A DNA stretch of 26,338 bases from Mageeibacillus sp. UBA5442. Its GTDB lineage: Bacteria; Bacillota; Clostridia; Saccharofermentanales; DTU023. The DNA is taken from NCBI GenBank assembly GCA_002427475.1, contig DIRG01000102.1, positions 29,752 to 56,089 of the forward strand, written 5' to 3'. The position numbers and the translations under genes were made by a program. Of the stretch, positions 1-7,069 are shown one piece after another. Every line of letters starts with the position of its first letter. Positions within the stretch are counted from its first letter, which is position 1. The notes under the pieces are model-generated. The model ran no database searches and was not told where the DNA came from. It saw only the letters and a list, made by a program, of their open reading frames with translations.

Positions 1-915
1 GAGGCCAAAGCTAAGGAAATTATTGCTGTCAACTGTGCTGATGTAATGGAAGCGTTAGCCTTGTTCGAAAATGACGAGCTCGACGTGCTCCTCATGGATC
101 GTACGGAAGCTTCCCGTCTACAAGGGCGTTCACGGGTTAGGAGCCAGGATTATGAAGATTCAGGTTTTGTTTCTTTATATGTACCGAACAGCAATCTCAG
201 AGCTCAGCTTGAAACTGTTTTTCCTACTAACAGTCCAGAGTCTATAAGTGCACCTTTTCAGTACTCACCATATTACATCCGTCCCGGCGATGCCCGACTG
301 CTCGAGCAAAGTGAGATCGTAAACGAAAATGACGGTACAAGTAGCAGTTCGGAGGATGACGCTTCCAATAATCAAAGCGATTCTGACTCGAATGACGATG
401 CAGGAACTGAAGTGGATTTGCCTGTTTATCGTATCCTTCTGCCACGAGTGTTTTATCCGTACGGGCTACAGAATCAATTGACATCACTCATAGCACAAAT
501 CGGCGGAGAAGCTGAATATAAGTTGGTGCGGGCAGAAGATTACGAAGAAGAGCTGAAAGAGCAGGATTATGATCTGGCGCTCTTGTTAGATCAGAGCGCA
601 GCTTTTGGTGACCCCTTCGATTATGCCCTTGGTTTATTGGAGTACGAACTGGTCGGCAATCTAAGTGTTTCAGCCACACAAAGGACGATACTGACTGAGG
701 GCAGAATGAAGCAGGCGCTCATGCTCGAAGAGGGACAGGGTCTTGAAGCTCGCTATCTGCAGGCTGTCCACGATTTATTTTCAGAACTTCCCGTAATCGG
801 GCTTTGCACTACCTCAACCTTGCTGTGGTATCGTGACGGGGTCGAAGGAGTTTTAGCCGGTACAGCGGAATTACCCTATTTTGGAATAGAAAGTTTAGAA
901 GTATGGCAGCCATAA
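1..915 (+). CDS. Family 5 (SBP_bac_5) extracellular solute-binding protein, 5'-truncated
   Basis: The frame is open from the first base of the window, so only the C-terminal 304 residues are visible; the ATG at 46 is internal. The order of motifs fits the C-terminal half of peptide/nickel ABC-transporter binding lipoproteins. An 'aF.n.elDvLl' segment (about residues 20-30) resembles the family's 'aF.nGeiDv' segment. A core strand reads 'YRILLPRVFYPYG'. This is followed by 'EQDYDLALLL..SAAFGDPFDYALGLL', like the family's 'gdYDlal....dPdd.l' region. The end reads 'ELPVIGL....LLWYRDGVEGV', like the usual 'eLPviPLy....v.yr..v.G' terminus. Residues about 108-139 form an unusual Ser/Asp/Asn-rich acidic linker. 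It overlaps lspA by 13 nt, so the two are co-transcribed, which fits a lipoprotein processed by LspA. The similarity is remote, and the N-terminal lipobox is outside the window. Confidence 0.6.
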   Translation, partial: EAKAKEIIAVNCADVMEALALFENDELDVLLMDRTEASRLQGRSRVRSQDYEDSGFVSLYVPNSNLRAQLETVFPTNSPESISAPFQYSPYYIRPGDARLLEQSEIVNENDGTSSSSEDDASNNQSDSDSNDDAGTEVDLPVYRILLPRVFYPYGLQNQLTSLIAQIGGEAEYKLVRAEDYEEELKEQDYDLALLLDQSAAFGDPFDYALGLLEYELVGNLSVSATQRTILTEGRMKQALMLEEGQGLEARYLQAVHDLFSELPVIGLCTTSTLLWYRDGVEGVLAGTAELPYFGIESLEVWQP

Positions 916-1415
916 TTGTGACAATTCTACTTACATTGGACCAGCTGACTAAGGGGCTGGTTGAACGATTTTTGGGACCGGGTGAATCTATCGTGGTTAT
1001 ATCCGATTTTTTCCAAATCCGAATGTCAAAAAATACAGGAGCGGCTTGGGGCTTTCTTTCCGGTGTCTCTTGGGGCATTCATATCTTGTCTTTGCTCTCT
1101 TTTCTCATGTCACTCCTTATCATTTACTGGATAAAGGGGACTGAGGACAAGAAGGCACGCCTGGTAATGGCTTTGATCTTAGCGGGTAGTTTGGGTAATC
1201 TGATCGACCGCGTGCGCATTGGCGCCGTTACTGATTTCCTCATGTTTAATTTCGGTTCTTATTATTTCCCCAGTTTTAATGTGGCTGACATGTGCATCAC
1301 CATTGGCGCCGGTCTCTTAATTCTGTTTGCCATAATTGATAAGCATTTTGTAAATAATTTGCTACGCATCGATGATACGGTAAGCACCCCGGGAGCAGAT
1401 GACGATGCTGCATGA
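903..1415 (+). CDS. lspA: Lipoprotein signal peptidase (prolipoprotein signal peptidase II)
   Basis: A 170-residue polytopic inner-membrane aspartyl protease that cleaves the signal peptide of diacylglyceryl-modified prolipoproteins just before the lipidated cysteine. It has four hydrophobic segments (about 1-12, 52-77, 88-100 and 130-147). The motifs 'NTGAAWG' (44-50), 'GNLIDRVRIGAVTDF' (98-112) and 'FNVAD' (125-129) are intact. The catalytic pair is predicted as D111 and D129, with the same 18-residue spacing as the E. coli pair D123/D141. The start overlaps the previous gene by 13 nt and the end overlaps the next gene by 17 nt, giving a translationally coupled cluster. The N terminus is short compared with many family members, but the first TM segment is present. 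Confidence 0.96.
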   Translation: MAAIIVTILLTLDQLTKGLVERFLGPGESIVVISDFFQIRMSKNTGAAWGFLSGVSWGIHILSLLSFLMSLLIIYWIKGTEDKKARLVMALILAGSLGNLIDRVRIGAVTDFLMFNFGSYYFPSFNVADMCITIGAGLLILFAIIDKHFVNNLLRIDDTVSTPGADDDAA

Positions 1416-2328
1416 GTTCCGTGTAGAGGAAAAGGCTGCGGGGCAGCGAATCGATCGGTTTTTGGCCGAAGTTTTCCTTGATAAATCACGTTCCTTCTGG
1501 CAAAAATTGATCTCCCAAAATTCTGTTTTGATTAATGACAGCCCAGTCAAAAGTTCTTATATTGTGGAAACTAATGACCTTATCCGAGTCGAATATTTTG
1601 AGGTCGATGTGGTTGGTGAAGCAGAAATAGAGAAAAAAGCTCCACCCTTAAATGTCATCTATGAAGATCAGGACGTAGCTGTTGTTGAGAAAGAAGCCGG
1701 GCTTGTCACTCATTCTGCACCAGGGCACAGCTCCGGCACTTTGGCTGAAGCTGTACAAAACTACTTCGGAGATAATTTATCAGATCTTGGCGACAGTAGG
1801 AGACGCGGCATTGTGCATCGCTTAGACAAGGATACTTCGGGTTTGCTGCTGATTGCCAAGAACAATAACGCTCATAAGGAACTCGCAAAAGCCTTCAAAA
1901 AACACGACGTACTGCGTGAGTATCAGGCCATTGTCTTGGGTACGCCCGAAACAGACTCAGGCTTGATCGACGCTCCTTTGGGTAGAGACCCCAAGGAGCG
2001 AAAGCGTATGTCCGTCCAGCCTGAAGGCAAGTATGCGCGGACATATTTCGAAGTCTTGGGTAGTAATAACGGGCTCTCGCATTTGCTCCTCCGACTTGAG
2101 ACAGGACGCACTCATCAGATTAGGGTGCATCTTGCAATGATTAACTGCCCTATCTTGAATGATGAGAAATACGGAGGCAAACGCGTTCGTGTTTTGGACG
2201 AAGACGATCTACTGCTCCATGCCTCGAAATTGGCTTTTACTCATCCTGTAAGTGGCGAAGAGCTCAGTTTCAGCAGTGACTTGCCACGAAGATTCGATTT
2301 TTTCTTGGAAGAAATTTATAGAAAATAA
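1399..2328 (+). CDS. RluA-family 23S rRNA pseudouridine synthase (RluD-like)
   Basis: A 309-residue RNA-modifying enzyme that isomerises uridine to pseudouridine in large-subunit rRNA. An N-terminal S4 RNA-binding domain covers about residues 12-65. The catalytic domain carries the family signature 'HRLDKDTSGLLLIAK' (140-154), in which D143 is the expected catalytic aspartate. The later 'ETGRTHQIRVHL' segment is also intact. The ATG at 1399 was chosen because GGGAG lies 4 nt upstream and the S4 domain begins directly after it; this start lies inside lspA. The lspA - rluD-type order is common in Firmicutes. Which uridines it targets (RluD-like 1911/1915/1917 or others) cannot be read from the sequence, so I give no symbol. 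Confidence 0.94.
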   Translation: MTMLHEFRVEEKAAGQRIDRFLAEVFLDKSRSFWQKLISQNSVLINDSPVKSSYIVETNDLIRVEYFEVDVVGEAEIEKKAPPLNVIYEDQDVAVVEKEAGLVTHSAPGHSSGTLAEAVQNYFGDNLSDLGDSRRRGIVHRLDKDTSGLLLIAKNNNAHKELAKAFKKHDVLREYQAIVLGTPETDSGLIDAPLGRDPKERKRMSVQPEGKYARTYFEVLGSNNGLSHLLLRLETGRTHQIRVHLAMINCPILNDEKYGGKRVRVLDEDDLLLHASKLAFTHPVSGEELSFSSDLPRRFDFFLEEIYRK

Positions 2329-2387
2329 GTGCTAGAATATTAGTTAAAATATTTGATACATTCAAACAAACTTACTTGCACATGATG

Positions 2388-2399
2388 TATTCTTAATAT
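2388..2399 (+). promoter_or_regulatory. Candidate -10 element for a leaderless DUF881 mRNA
   Basis: TATTCT at 2388-2393 is followed by 6 nt and then the ATG at 2400. With a normal -10 to +1 spacing of about 7 nt, transcription would begin on the A of the start codon. No Shine-Dalgarno-like purine run occurs in the 25 nt before the ATG, and no good -35 lies 17 nt upstream. The same geometry recurs before phoH. Confidence 0.4.
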
Positions 2400-3128
2400 A
2401 TGACAAAAAAGAAGCGACACAGTTTATTAATTGCTCTCCTGATGCTTGTCTTGGGCCTTGCGCTTAGTGCATTCGGTCGGTCTTTGCTTGCGGGCAAAGA
2501 TAGCAGTAGCGAACGCATTGCTCACTATCAGGAGACTCTTCTTGAATATGAGGCTTTAGAAGCTCAAAACCAGCGTTTAATTGATCAAAACGAGCAATTA
2601 GAGGCTAAGAAGGACGTGCTCATCGCAAGTTTGGAAGGGCACGAAGATTTAGATCAGCTTCTTAAAGAGAGAGAGACCTACGCTGTGGTTGCCGGCTTGA
2701 CTGCTGTCGAAGGACCTGGCATAAGGATCGTTCTACAGGATCGAATAGAGTACGATCCTACGATACATCCGATCGAAGCCATCGTTCATGACAAAACAGT
2801 GCTTCACGTCATAGACATTTTGAAGGCCAACGGTGCTCAGGCTCTGGCTTTTAATGATATGCGCCTTACCGCTGTAGCCAAGATCGGTTGTATCGGACCA
2901 ACTATTCTATGCTATGACATGAGGCAAATGCCACCTTATGTTATCGAGGCAATCGGACCTATTGAAGACATGGCGAATGCTATCGCCGCCGATGCCTATC
3001 TCAAGCATATTACAAATCCTGAGATCGGCATACGCATGAATGTGGCAGTGGAGAACAATTTGGAACTTCCTTCGTTTTCCCGCACCGGAGACTACCGCTC
3101 ACAGATAAATTTGTTAGAACTTAGATAA
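2400..3128 (+). CDS. DUF881 family membrane-anchored coiled-coil protein (YlxW/YlxX-like), copy 1
   Basis: A 242-residue protein with a short cationic N terminus (MTKKKRH), one hydrophobic segment (about 9-28), a predicted coiled coil (about 36-78, rich in E/Q/L) and a C-terminal DUF881 domain. The domain signature is 'RETYAVVAGLTAVEGPGIRIVL' followed by 'DILKANGAQALAFNDMRLT'. The topology predicts an extracytoplasmic C-terminal domain held by a signal anchor. Family members in Bacillus (ylxW, ylxX) lie next to the division genes, but the molecular role is unknown. The paralogue at 3150 follows 21 nt downstream, so the two are probably one transcript. The start lacks a Shine-Dalgarno and may be leaderless. 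Confidence 0.88.
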   Translation: MTKKKRHSLLIALLMLVLGLALSAFGRSLLAGKDSSSERIAHYQETLLEYEALEAQNQRLIDQNEQLEAKKDVLIASLEGHEDLDQLLKERETYAVVAGLTAVEGPGIRIVLQDRIEYDPTIHPIEAIVHDKTVLHVIDILKANGAQALAFNDMRLTAVAKIGCIGPTILCYDMRQMPPYVIEAIGPIEDMANAIAADAYLKHITNPEIGIRMNVAVENNLELPSFSRTGDYRSQINLLELR

Positions 3129-3149
3129 GCCTTAGGAGATTACGTACAA

Positions 3150-3878
3150 ATGAAAAAAAAGAAATATTTGCAAAGAGGTGGCTTATTGCTAATCTGTGTA
3201 CTTTTGGGACTGGCACTGGCTCTGCTGATGAAGGGACAGAATTTAAGCAGTTTGAGTGAGAAGAGTATGCAGGACCTGCAGAATAATGTTATTGAGTATC
3301 AACGTCGTAATGAAGAATTATCCAACCGTAATTCTCAACTGCAGGATTATATCCGAGAACTTGAAGATGATCTGACAGGGGAGGGCAATGAAGTGCTTTC
3401 GCGCCTCATTGATGAAAGAGAAGGCTACGCGACCTTCGCCGGCTTGCGACCTGCGATTAATTCCGGTGTTGTAATCAATCTTAAAACTCTTCCGGGTCAA
3501 AAGATGAAAGATAGTGTCCTGAGAGAGTTCGTCAACGAGTTATCTGCTTTGGGTGCGCAGGCGATTTCGATTAATGGCGAACGAAAAGTTTCTACAACTG
3601 AAATTCGTGCCCGACAAGACTCTATTCTCATTAACGGTGTCGCCTTTGACCGTGAGCATGATTTTGAAATCAAAGCCATCATGCGACCTGATGATCTCGA
3701 GCGATCAGTTTTCCCGTATCTGGAGTCAGTGAGCGAATCTATAAGCGCGCAACTTGGAGATGAGGCTCCCACAATACGTATTGAAATACTAGCCAATGTA
3801 GAAATTCCTGCCCTAAAAGAGGATCGCATTGCCTATCAGTTCGATTTAATAAAACCGGTCCTAAACGCAACCCAATAG
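3150..3878 (+). CDS. DUF881 family membrane-anchored coiled-coil protein, copy 2
   Basis: A 242-residue paralogue of the preceding gene with the same length and layout: KKKK-type cytoplasmic start, hydrophobic anchor (about 9-27), coiled coil (about 36-80) and DUF881 domain. The domain has 'EREGYATFAGLRPAINSGVVINL' aligned with the first copy's 'RETYAVVAGLTAVEGPGIRIVL', and 'ELSALGAQAISINGERKVSTT' aligned with 'ILKANGAQALAFNDMRLTAV'. AGGAG precedes the ATG by 11 nt. The tandem pair looks like an old duplication, because identity outside these motifs is modest. A heteromeric coiled-coil partnership is a reasonable inference but cannot be seen directly. Function is unknown. Confidence 0.87.
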   Translation: MKKKKYLQRGGLLLICVLLGLALALLMKGQNLSSLSEKSMQDLQNNVIEYQRRNEELSNRNSQLQDYIRELEDDLTGEGNEVLSRLIDEREGYATFAGLRPAINSGVVINLKTLPGQKMKDSVLREFVNELSALGAQAISINGERKVSTTEIRARQDSILINGVAFDREHDFEIKAIMRPDDLERSVFPYLESVSESISAQLGDEAPTIRIEILANVEIPALKEDRIAYQFDLIKPVLNATQ

Positions 3879-3890
3879 ATTAATTATAGA

Positions 3891-3902
3891 TATACTGTAG
3901 AT
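3891..3902 (+). promoter_or_regulatory. Candidate -10 element for a leaderless phoH mRNA
   Basis: TATACT at 3891-3896 is separated by exactly 6 nt from the ATG at 3903, so the predicted +1 is the start codon itself. The 30 nt before the ATG contain no G-rich ribosome binding site. The -35 position (about 3868-3873, CAACCC) is poor. An alternative is that phoH is read through from the DUF881 genes 24 nt upstream and translated without an SD. Confidence 0.42.
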
Positions 3903-4910
3903 ATGGAAAAAAATAATCGTATTTTTGAAAAACATATTGAATTAGATAGTCCGGAAGAGGCTTTATCTCTGCTCGGAGCTTGTAGCTGCCATGGCGACCT
4001 AGTAGAACGGGCTCTCTCTGTCGACTGTGAAACCACTGCTGAAGGTATGGTGATCAGGGGGCCGGTTAGGAAAAAGGTGGAAGCGGCTGCCCAGATTTTC
4101 GACCGTCTGCACGAGCTCTGTCGGGACGGCACTCCGGTCACTGAGCAATTGGTGCGCTATCTGCTTGACGCTGCTCTGGCGGATACTTTTTCGGAGGCCG
4201 AGCTGTTTACACCTGATCTAATTTGCGTCAACGCCAAAGGTAAGCCCGTCTTGAGCAAGACAGCCGGCCAGAAAAATTATATTGAAGCTATTCGCAAACA
4301 CGATCTGACCTTTGCAATCGGTCCTGCCGGAACCGGCAAGACTTATCTCTCTGTAGCTATGGCGGTTAAGGCTTTCCGAGATCACGACGTGTCGCGAATC
4401 ATTCTTACGCGACCGGCTGTTGAGGCAGGGGAAAATTTAGGTTTTTTGCCCGGAGATTTACAGAACAAGGTAGATCCATACATGAGGCCTTTATACGACT
4501 CTTTGAATGATCTCATGGGCTACGATGCTTACCATAGGCATTTAGAACGTGGAGAGATTGAAGTTTCACCGCTTGCCTACATGAGAGGGCGCACTTTGGA
4601 TGATGCCTTCATCATTTTAGATGAAGCGCAGAATTCTACGCGGGAACAGATGAAAATGTTCTTGACTCGCATCGGTTACAACGCCAAAGCAGTAGTCACC
4701 GGTGACATTACTCAGATCGACTTGCCTAGAAGCACACGTTCCGGTCTGGCTGATGCTGCCGCCTTGCTGAAAAACGTTGAAGGCATTGCTAATATCGAAT
4801 TGACTGAGCGAGATGTAGTTAGAAATCCCCTAGTGCAGAGGATCATTCGCGCCTATGAAAAAGCAGATGAGAAGAGAATGAAAAATCGACGCGAGGGTTA
4901 TAAACGATGA
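3903..4910 (+). CDS. phoH: PhoH family ATPase (PhoH-like / YqfG-neighbour type)
   Basis: A 335-residue cytoplasmic NTPase. An N-terminal KH-like RNA-binding region (about 40-95) precedes the PhoH P-loop ATPase domain. Walker A is 'GPAGTGKT' at 140-147 and Walker B is 'FIILDEAQN' at about 235-243. The family segments 'TRPAVEAGENLGFLPG' and 'VTGDITQIDLPR' are present. The biochemical role is thought to involve RNA, by analogy with PhoH2 helicases, but is not settled. Here it begins the conserved phoH - pgpH - ybeY - era - recO cluster, whose other members act in rRNA processing and signalling. It overlaps pgpH by 4 nt (ATGA). The start has no SD. Confidence 0.93.
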   Translation: MEKNNRIFEKHIELDSPEEALSLLGACSCHGDLVERALSVDCETTAEGMVIRGPVRKKVEAAAQIFDRLHELCRDGTPVTEQLVRYLLDAALADTFSEAELFTPDLICVNAKGKPVLSKTAGQKNYIEAIRKHDLTFAIGPAGTGKTYLSVAMAVKAFRDHDVSRIILTRPAVEAGENLGFLPGDLQNKVDPYMRPLYDSLNDLMGYDAYHRHLERGEIEVSPLAYMRGRTLDDAFIILDEAQNSTREQMKMFLTRIGYNAKAVVTGDITQIDLPRSTRSGLADAAALLKNVEGIANIELTERDVVRNPLVQRIIRAYEKADEKRMKNRREGYKR

Positions 4911-7051
4911 AAGTATCCTTACGTAGCAAACGCTTTTTAACCGCTCTGCTAATTGCTCTTACCTTGATAGCGAGCATGATCATTGTCTACTTCGGTTCGA
5001 TTCCCCGCACGTACGACTTGAATGTTGGCGATACCAGTCTTTATGACATTGTCGCTCCTCGTGCCATTGTCGATGAAACAGAGACCGAGAGGCGAGCCAG
5101 GGAAGCAATGACCCTGGTACCTAGTGTCATGATGCGTTCAGAAGAGAAGAGTGCTGCTTCTCTGTCCGCAGTAAGCATGTTTAGAAGCTTGGTTGATGAA
5201 AGAAGGGCAGAGCTGTATCCGCTGGAAACGGCAAATGGCACAGATGTTGATCCTGACAATAATGATGGACCTGTTAGAGTACCAACTCGCAGGCCGTCTG
5301 AGTCTACCATCCAATTGGCTGCCTCCTCGTTAATTTCGGCGCTCGATCAGAATTTGAATATCGTGATTCAGTCAGGTGATGCCGAAGAACTAATGCGGAT
5401 TGAACGCGGTAGGCTGGATTCTATTTTCAGCATTCTACAAACAGAAGCAAGTGCTCTGGTCTTAAAATCCTTAGACTCTGTTTCCTTACAACTTGAATTG
5501 ACCGAGAGCAGCGAGCGCATTGCTGAGCAGCTTAGTTTCAATTCCAGTGATAAGGATATGATTGTCCGCTTCCTCTCACTTCTGATCGATCCGAACATTG
5601 AATACAATGTCGAGGCGACAGAAAACGCTAAAATGGCAGCTTACGAACAGGTCCTGAACAACCCTGTAATGGTCAACAGAGGCAGTAGGATCATAACTGC
5701 AGGTGAGGTTGTGACTGAGGACGTCATGGCAAAGCTTGTAGCTCTGGATCTGATCGACAGCGACGAGGTTGATTGGATTACAATTGTTGGCACCGTAGGC
5801 CTAGTTTTAGTTGTTGCAGTACTGGCTTGGCTGTTTTTCTCCAGATATAATCGCGAGATCTTTGATGAGCCGCGACATATCATAGCTGTTATTATCACGG
5901 TTCTGATAACTTTGATTTTGTCGGCCTATGTTTCTTCATACTATTCCTTGGCTCCACCAATTTACTTCAGCGCTGTTGTGGTCACAGCCTATTTCGGCTT
6001 CAGATCGGCACTGGTTGTTTCCTTTTTGCTGGTCTTACTGGTATCTCCGATGGTCGGATTCGCTCCGGCTTTTCCGCTCATTGCCATGAGCGGTTCTTTA
6101 GTCGCTGCTATTAACACGCGTGGAATCAGCCGACAGGACAATTACGCTAAGATTATTCTGGCCACAGCAATTAGTAATTTTTTCCTCACTGTAGTCATCG
6201 GCTTACTGGAGAAGGAAACTTGGGCTTTGATCTCCACCAATGTCGTGCAGACGGTCTTAAGCGGCGTGCTTTCAGTTATTGTCGCCATTGGCATCATGCC
6301 CTTGTACGAGATGATCTTTAACACAGTCTCACCTCTACGGCTGATCGAACTCTCCCAGCCTGGACATCCTTTGCTCAAACGCCTCTTTGTTGAAGCTCCG
6401 GGCACTTCTCAGCACAGCCTGATGGTTGCCAATTTAGCAGACGCTGCAGCCGAAGCCATCGGCGCAAACTCCATGATTGCCCGCACAGGCGCCTATTATC
6501 ATGATATTGGCAAACTGGAAGCCCCGATGTACTTCACAGAGAATCAGCAGGGCGAAAACCCACACGATCATTTGCCGCCTTTAGAAAGTGCACAGATTAT
6601 CACGCAGCATCCAATCGACAGCTTAAAGATCGGCAAGCGCTACAGATTGCCCATGCCGATCCTGCGCATTGCCAACGAACATCACGGTAGTACCAGGCTG
6701 AGATATTTCTATCACAAGGCGACAGAAGAAGCAGAGAAGAGGGGACAGGAACGTCCAAGCGATAAGCCGTACCGTTACACTACGCCGATTCCCTCAACTC
6801 CGGAGTCAGCCGTGGTCATGCTGGCAGACTCGACCGAAGCCGCCATGCGTTCGTCCGGAATAGTAAATATTGCTGATTCGGAGAAATTAATACGCAGTAT
6901 TTTTAAAGAAAAAATTGAGCAGGAACAATTGAGGAATTCAGGACTCTCTTTCGCCGATATCGAGATAATAATTGATGCTTTCCTGCAAGTATATGCAGGT
7001 CATTTCCATGAAAGAGTCGAATATCCGGAAGCAGAACTTGCTGCACAGTAG
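4907..7051 (+). CDS. pgpH: 7TM-HD family cyclic-di-AMP phosphodiesterase, PgpH-like
   Basis: A 714-residue membrane protein of the 7TMR-HDED / 7TM / HD architecture. A signal-anchor helix covers about 9-30, followed by a large extracytoplasmic domain (about 35-290). About seven hydrophobic helices lie between 293 and 480, and a cytoplasmic HD domain covers about 495-690. HD residues visible are H503 ('GTSQHSLMVANLA'), H532-D533 ('YYHDIGK') and the later 'NEHHGSTRLRYFYHKA', all expected for a metal-dependent phosphohydrolase. Listeria PgpH with this architecture degrades c-di-AMP to pApA. Assigning that substrate here follows family knowledge rather than a direct test. Residues about 100-120 contain a Asp/Asn/Arg-rich low-complexity insertion. 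It is coupled to phoH by a 4-nt overlap and lies 18 nt from the next gene. Confidence 0.92.
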   Translation: MKVSLRSKRFLTALLIALTLIASMIIVYFGSIPRTYDLNVGDTSLYDIVAPRAIVDETETERRAREAMTLVPSVMMRSEEKSAASLSAVSMFRSLVDERRAELYPLETANGTDVDPDNNDGPVRVPTRRPSESTIQLAASSLISALDQNLNIVIQSGDAEELMRIERGRLDSIFSILQTEASALVLKSLDSVSLQLELTESSERIAEQLSFNSSDKDMIVRFLSLLIDPNIEYNVEATENAKMAAYEQVLNNPVMVNRGSRIITAGEVVTEDVMAKLVALDLIDSDEVDWITIVGTVGLVLVVAVLAWLFFSRYNREIFDEPRHIIAVIITVLITLILSAYVSSYYSLAPPIYFSAVVVTAYFGFRSALVVSFLLVLLVSPMVGFAPAFPLIAMSGSLVAAINTRGISRQDNYAKIILATAISNFFLTVVIGLLEKETWALISTNVVQTVLSGVLSVIVAIGIMPLYEMIFNTVSPLRLIELSQPGHPLLKRLFVEAPGTSQHSLMVANLADAAAEAIGANSMIARTGAYYHDIGKLEAPMYFTENQQGENPHDHLPPLESAQIITQHPIDSLKIGKRYRLPMPILRIANEHHGSTRLRYFYHKATEEAEKRGQERPSDKPYRYTTPIPSTPESAVVMLADSTEAAMRSSGIVNIADSEKLIRSIFKEKIEQEQLRNSGLSFADIEIIIDAFLQVYAGHFHERVEYPEAELAAQ

Positions 7052-7069
7052 AAAAGAGAAATATATCAG

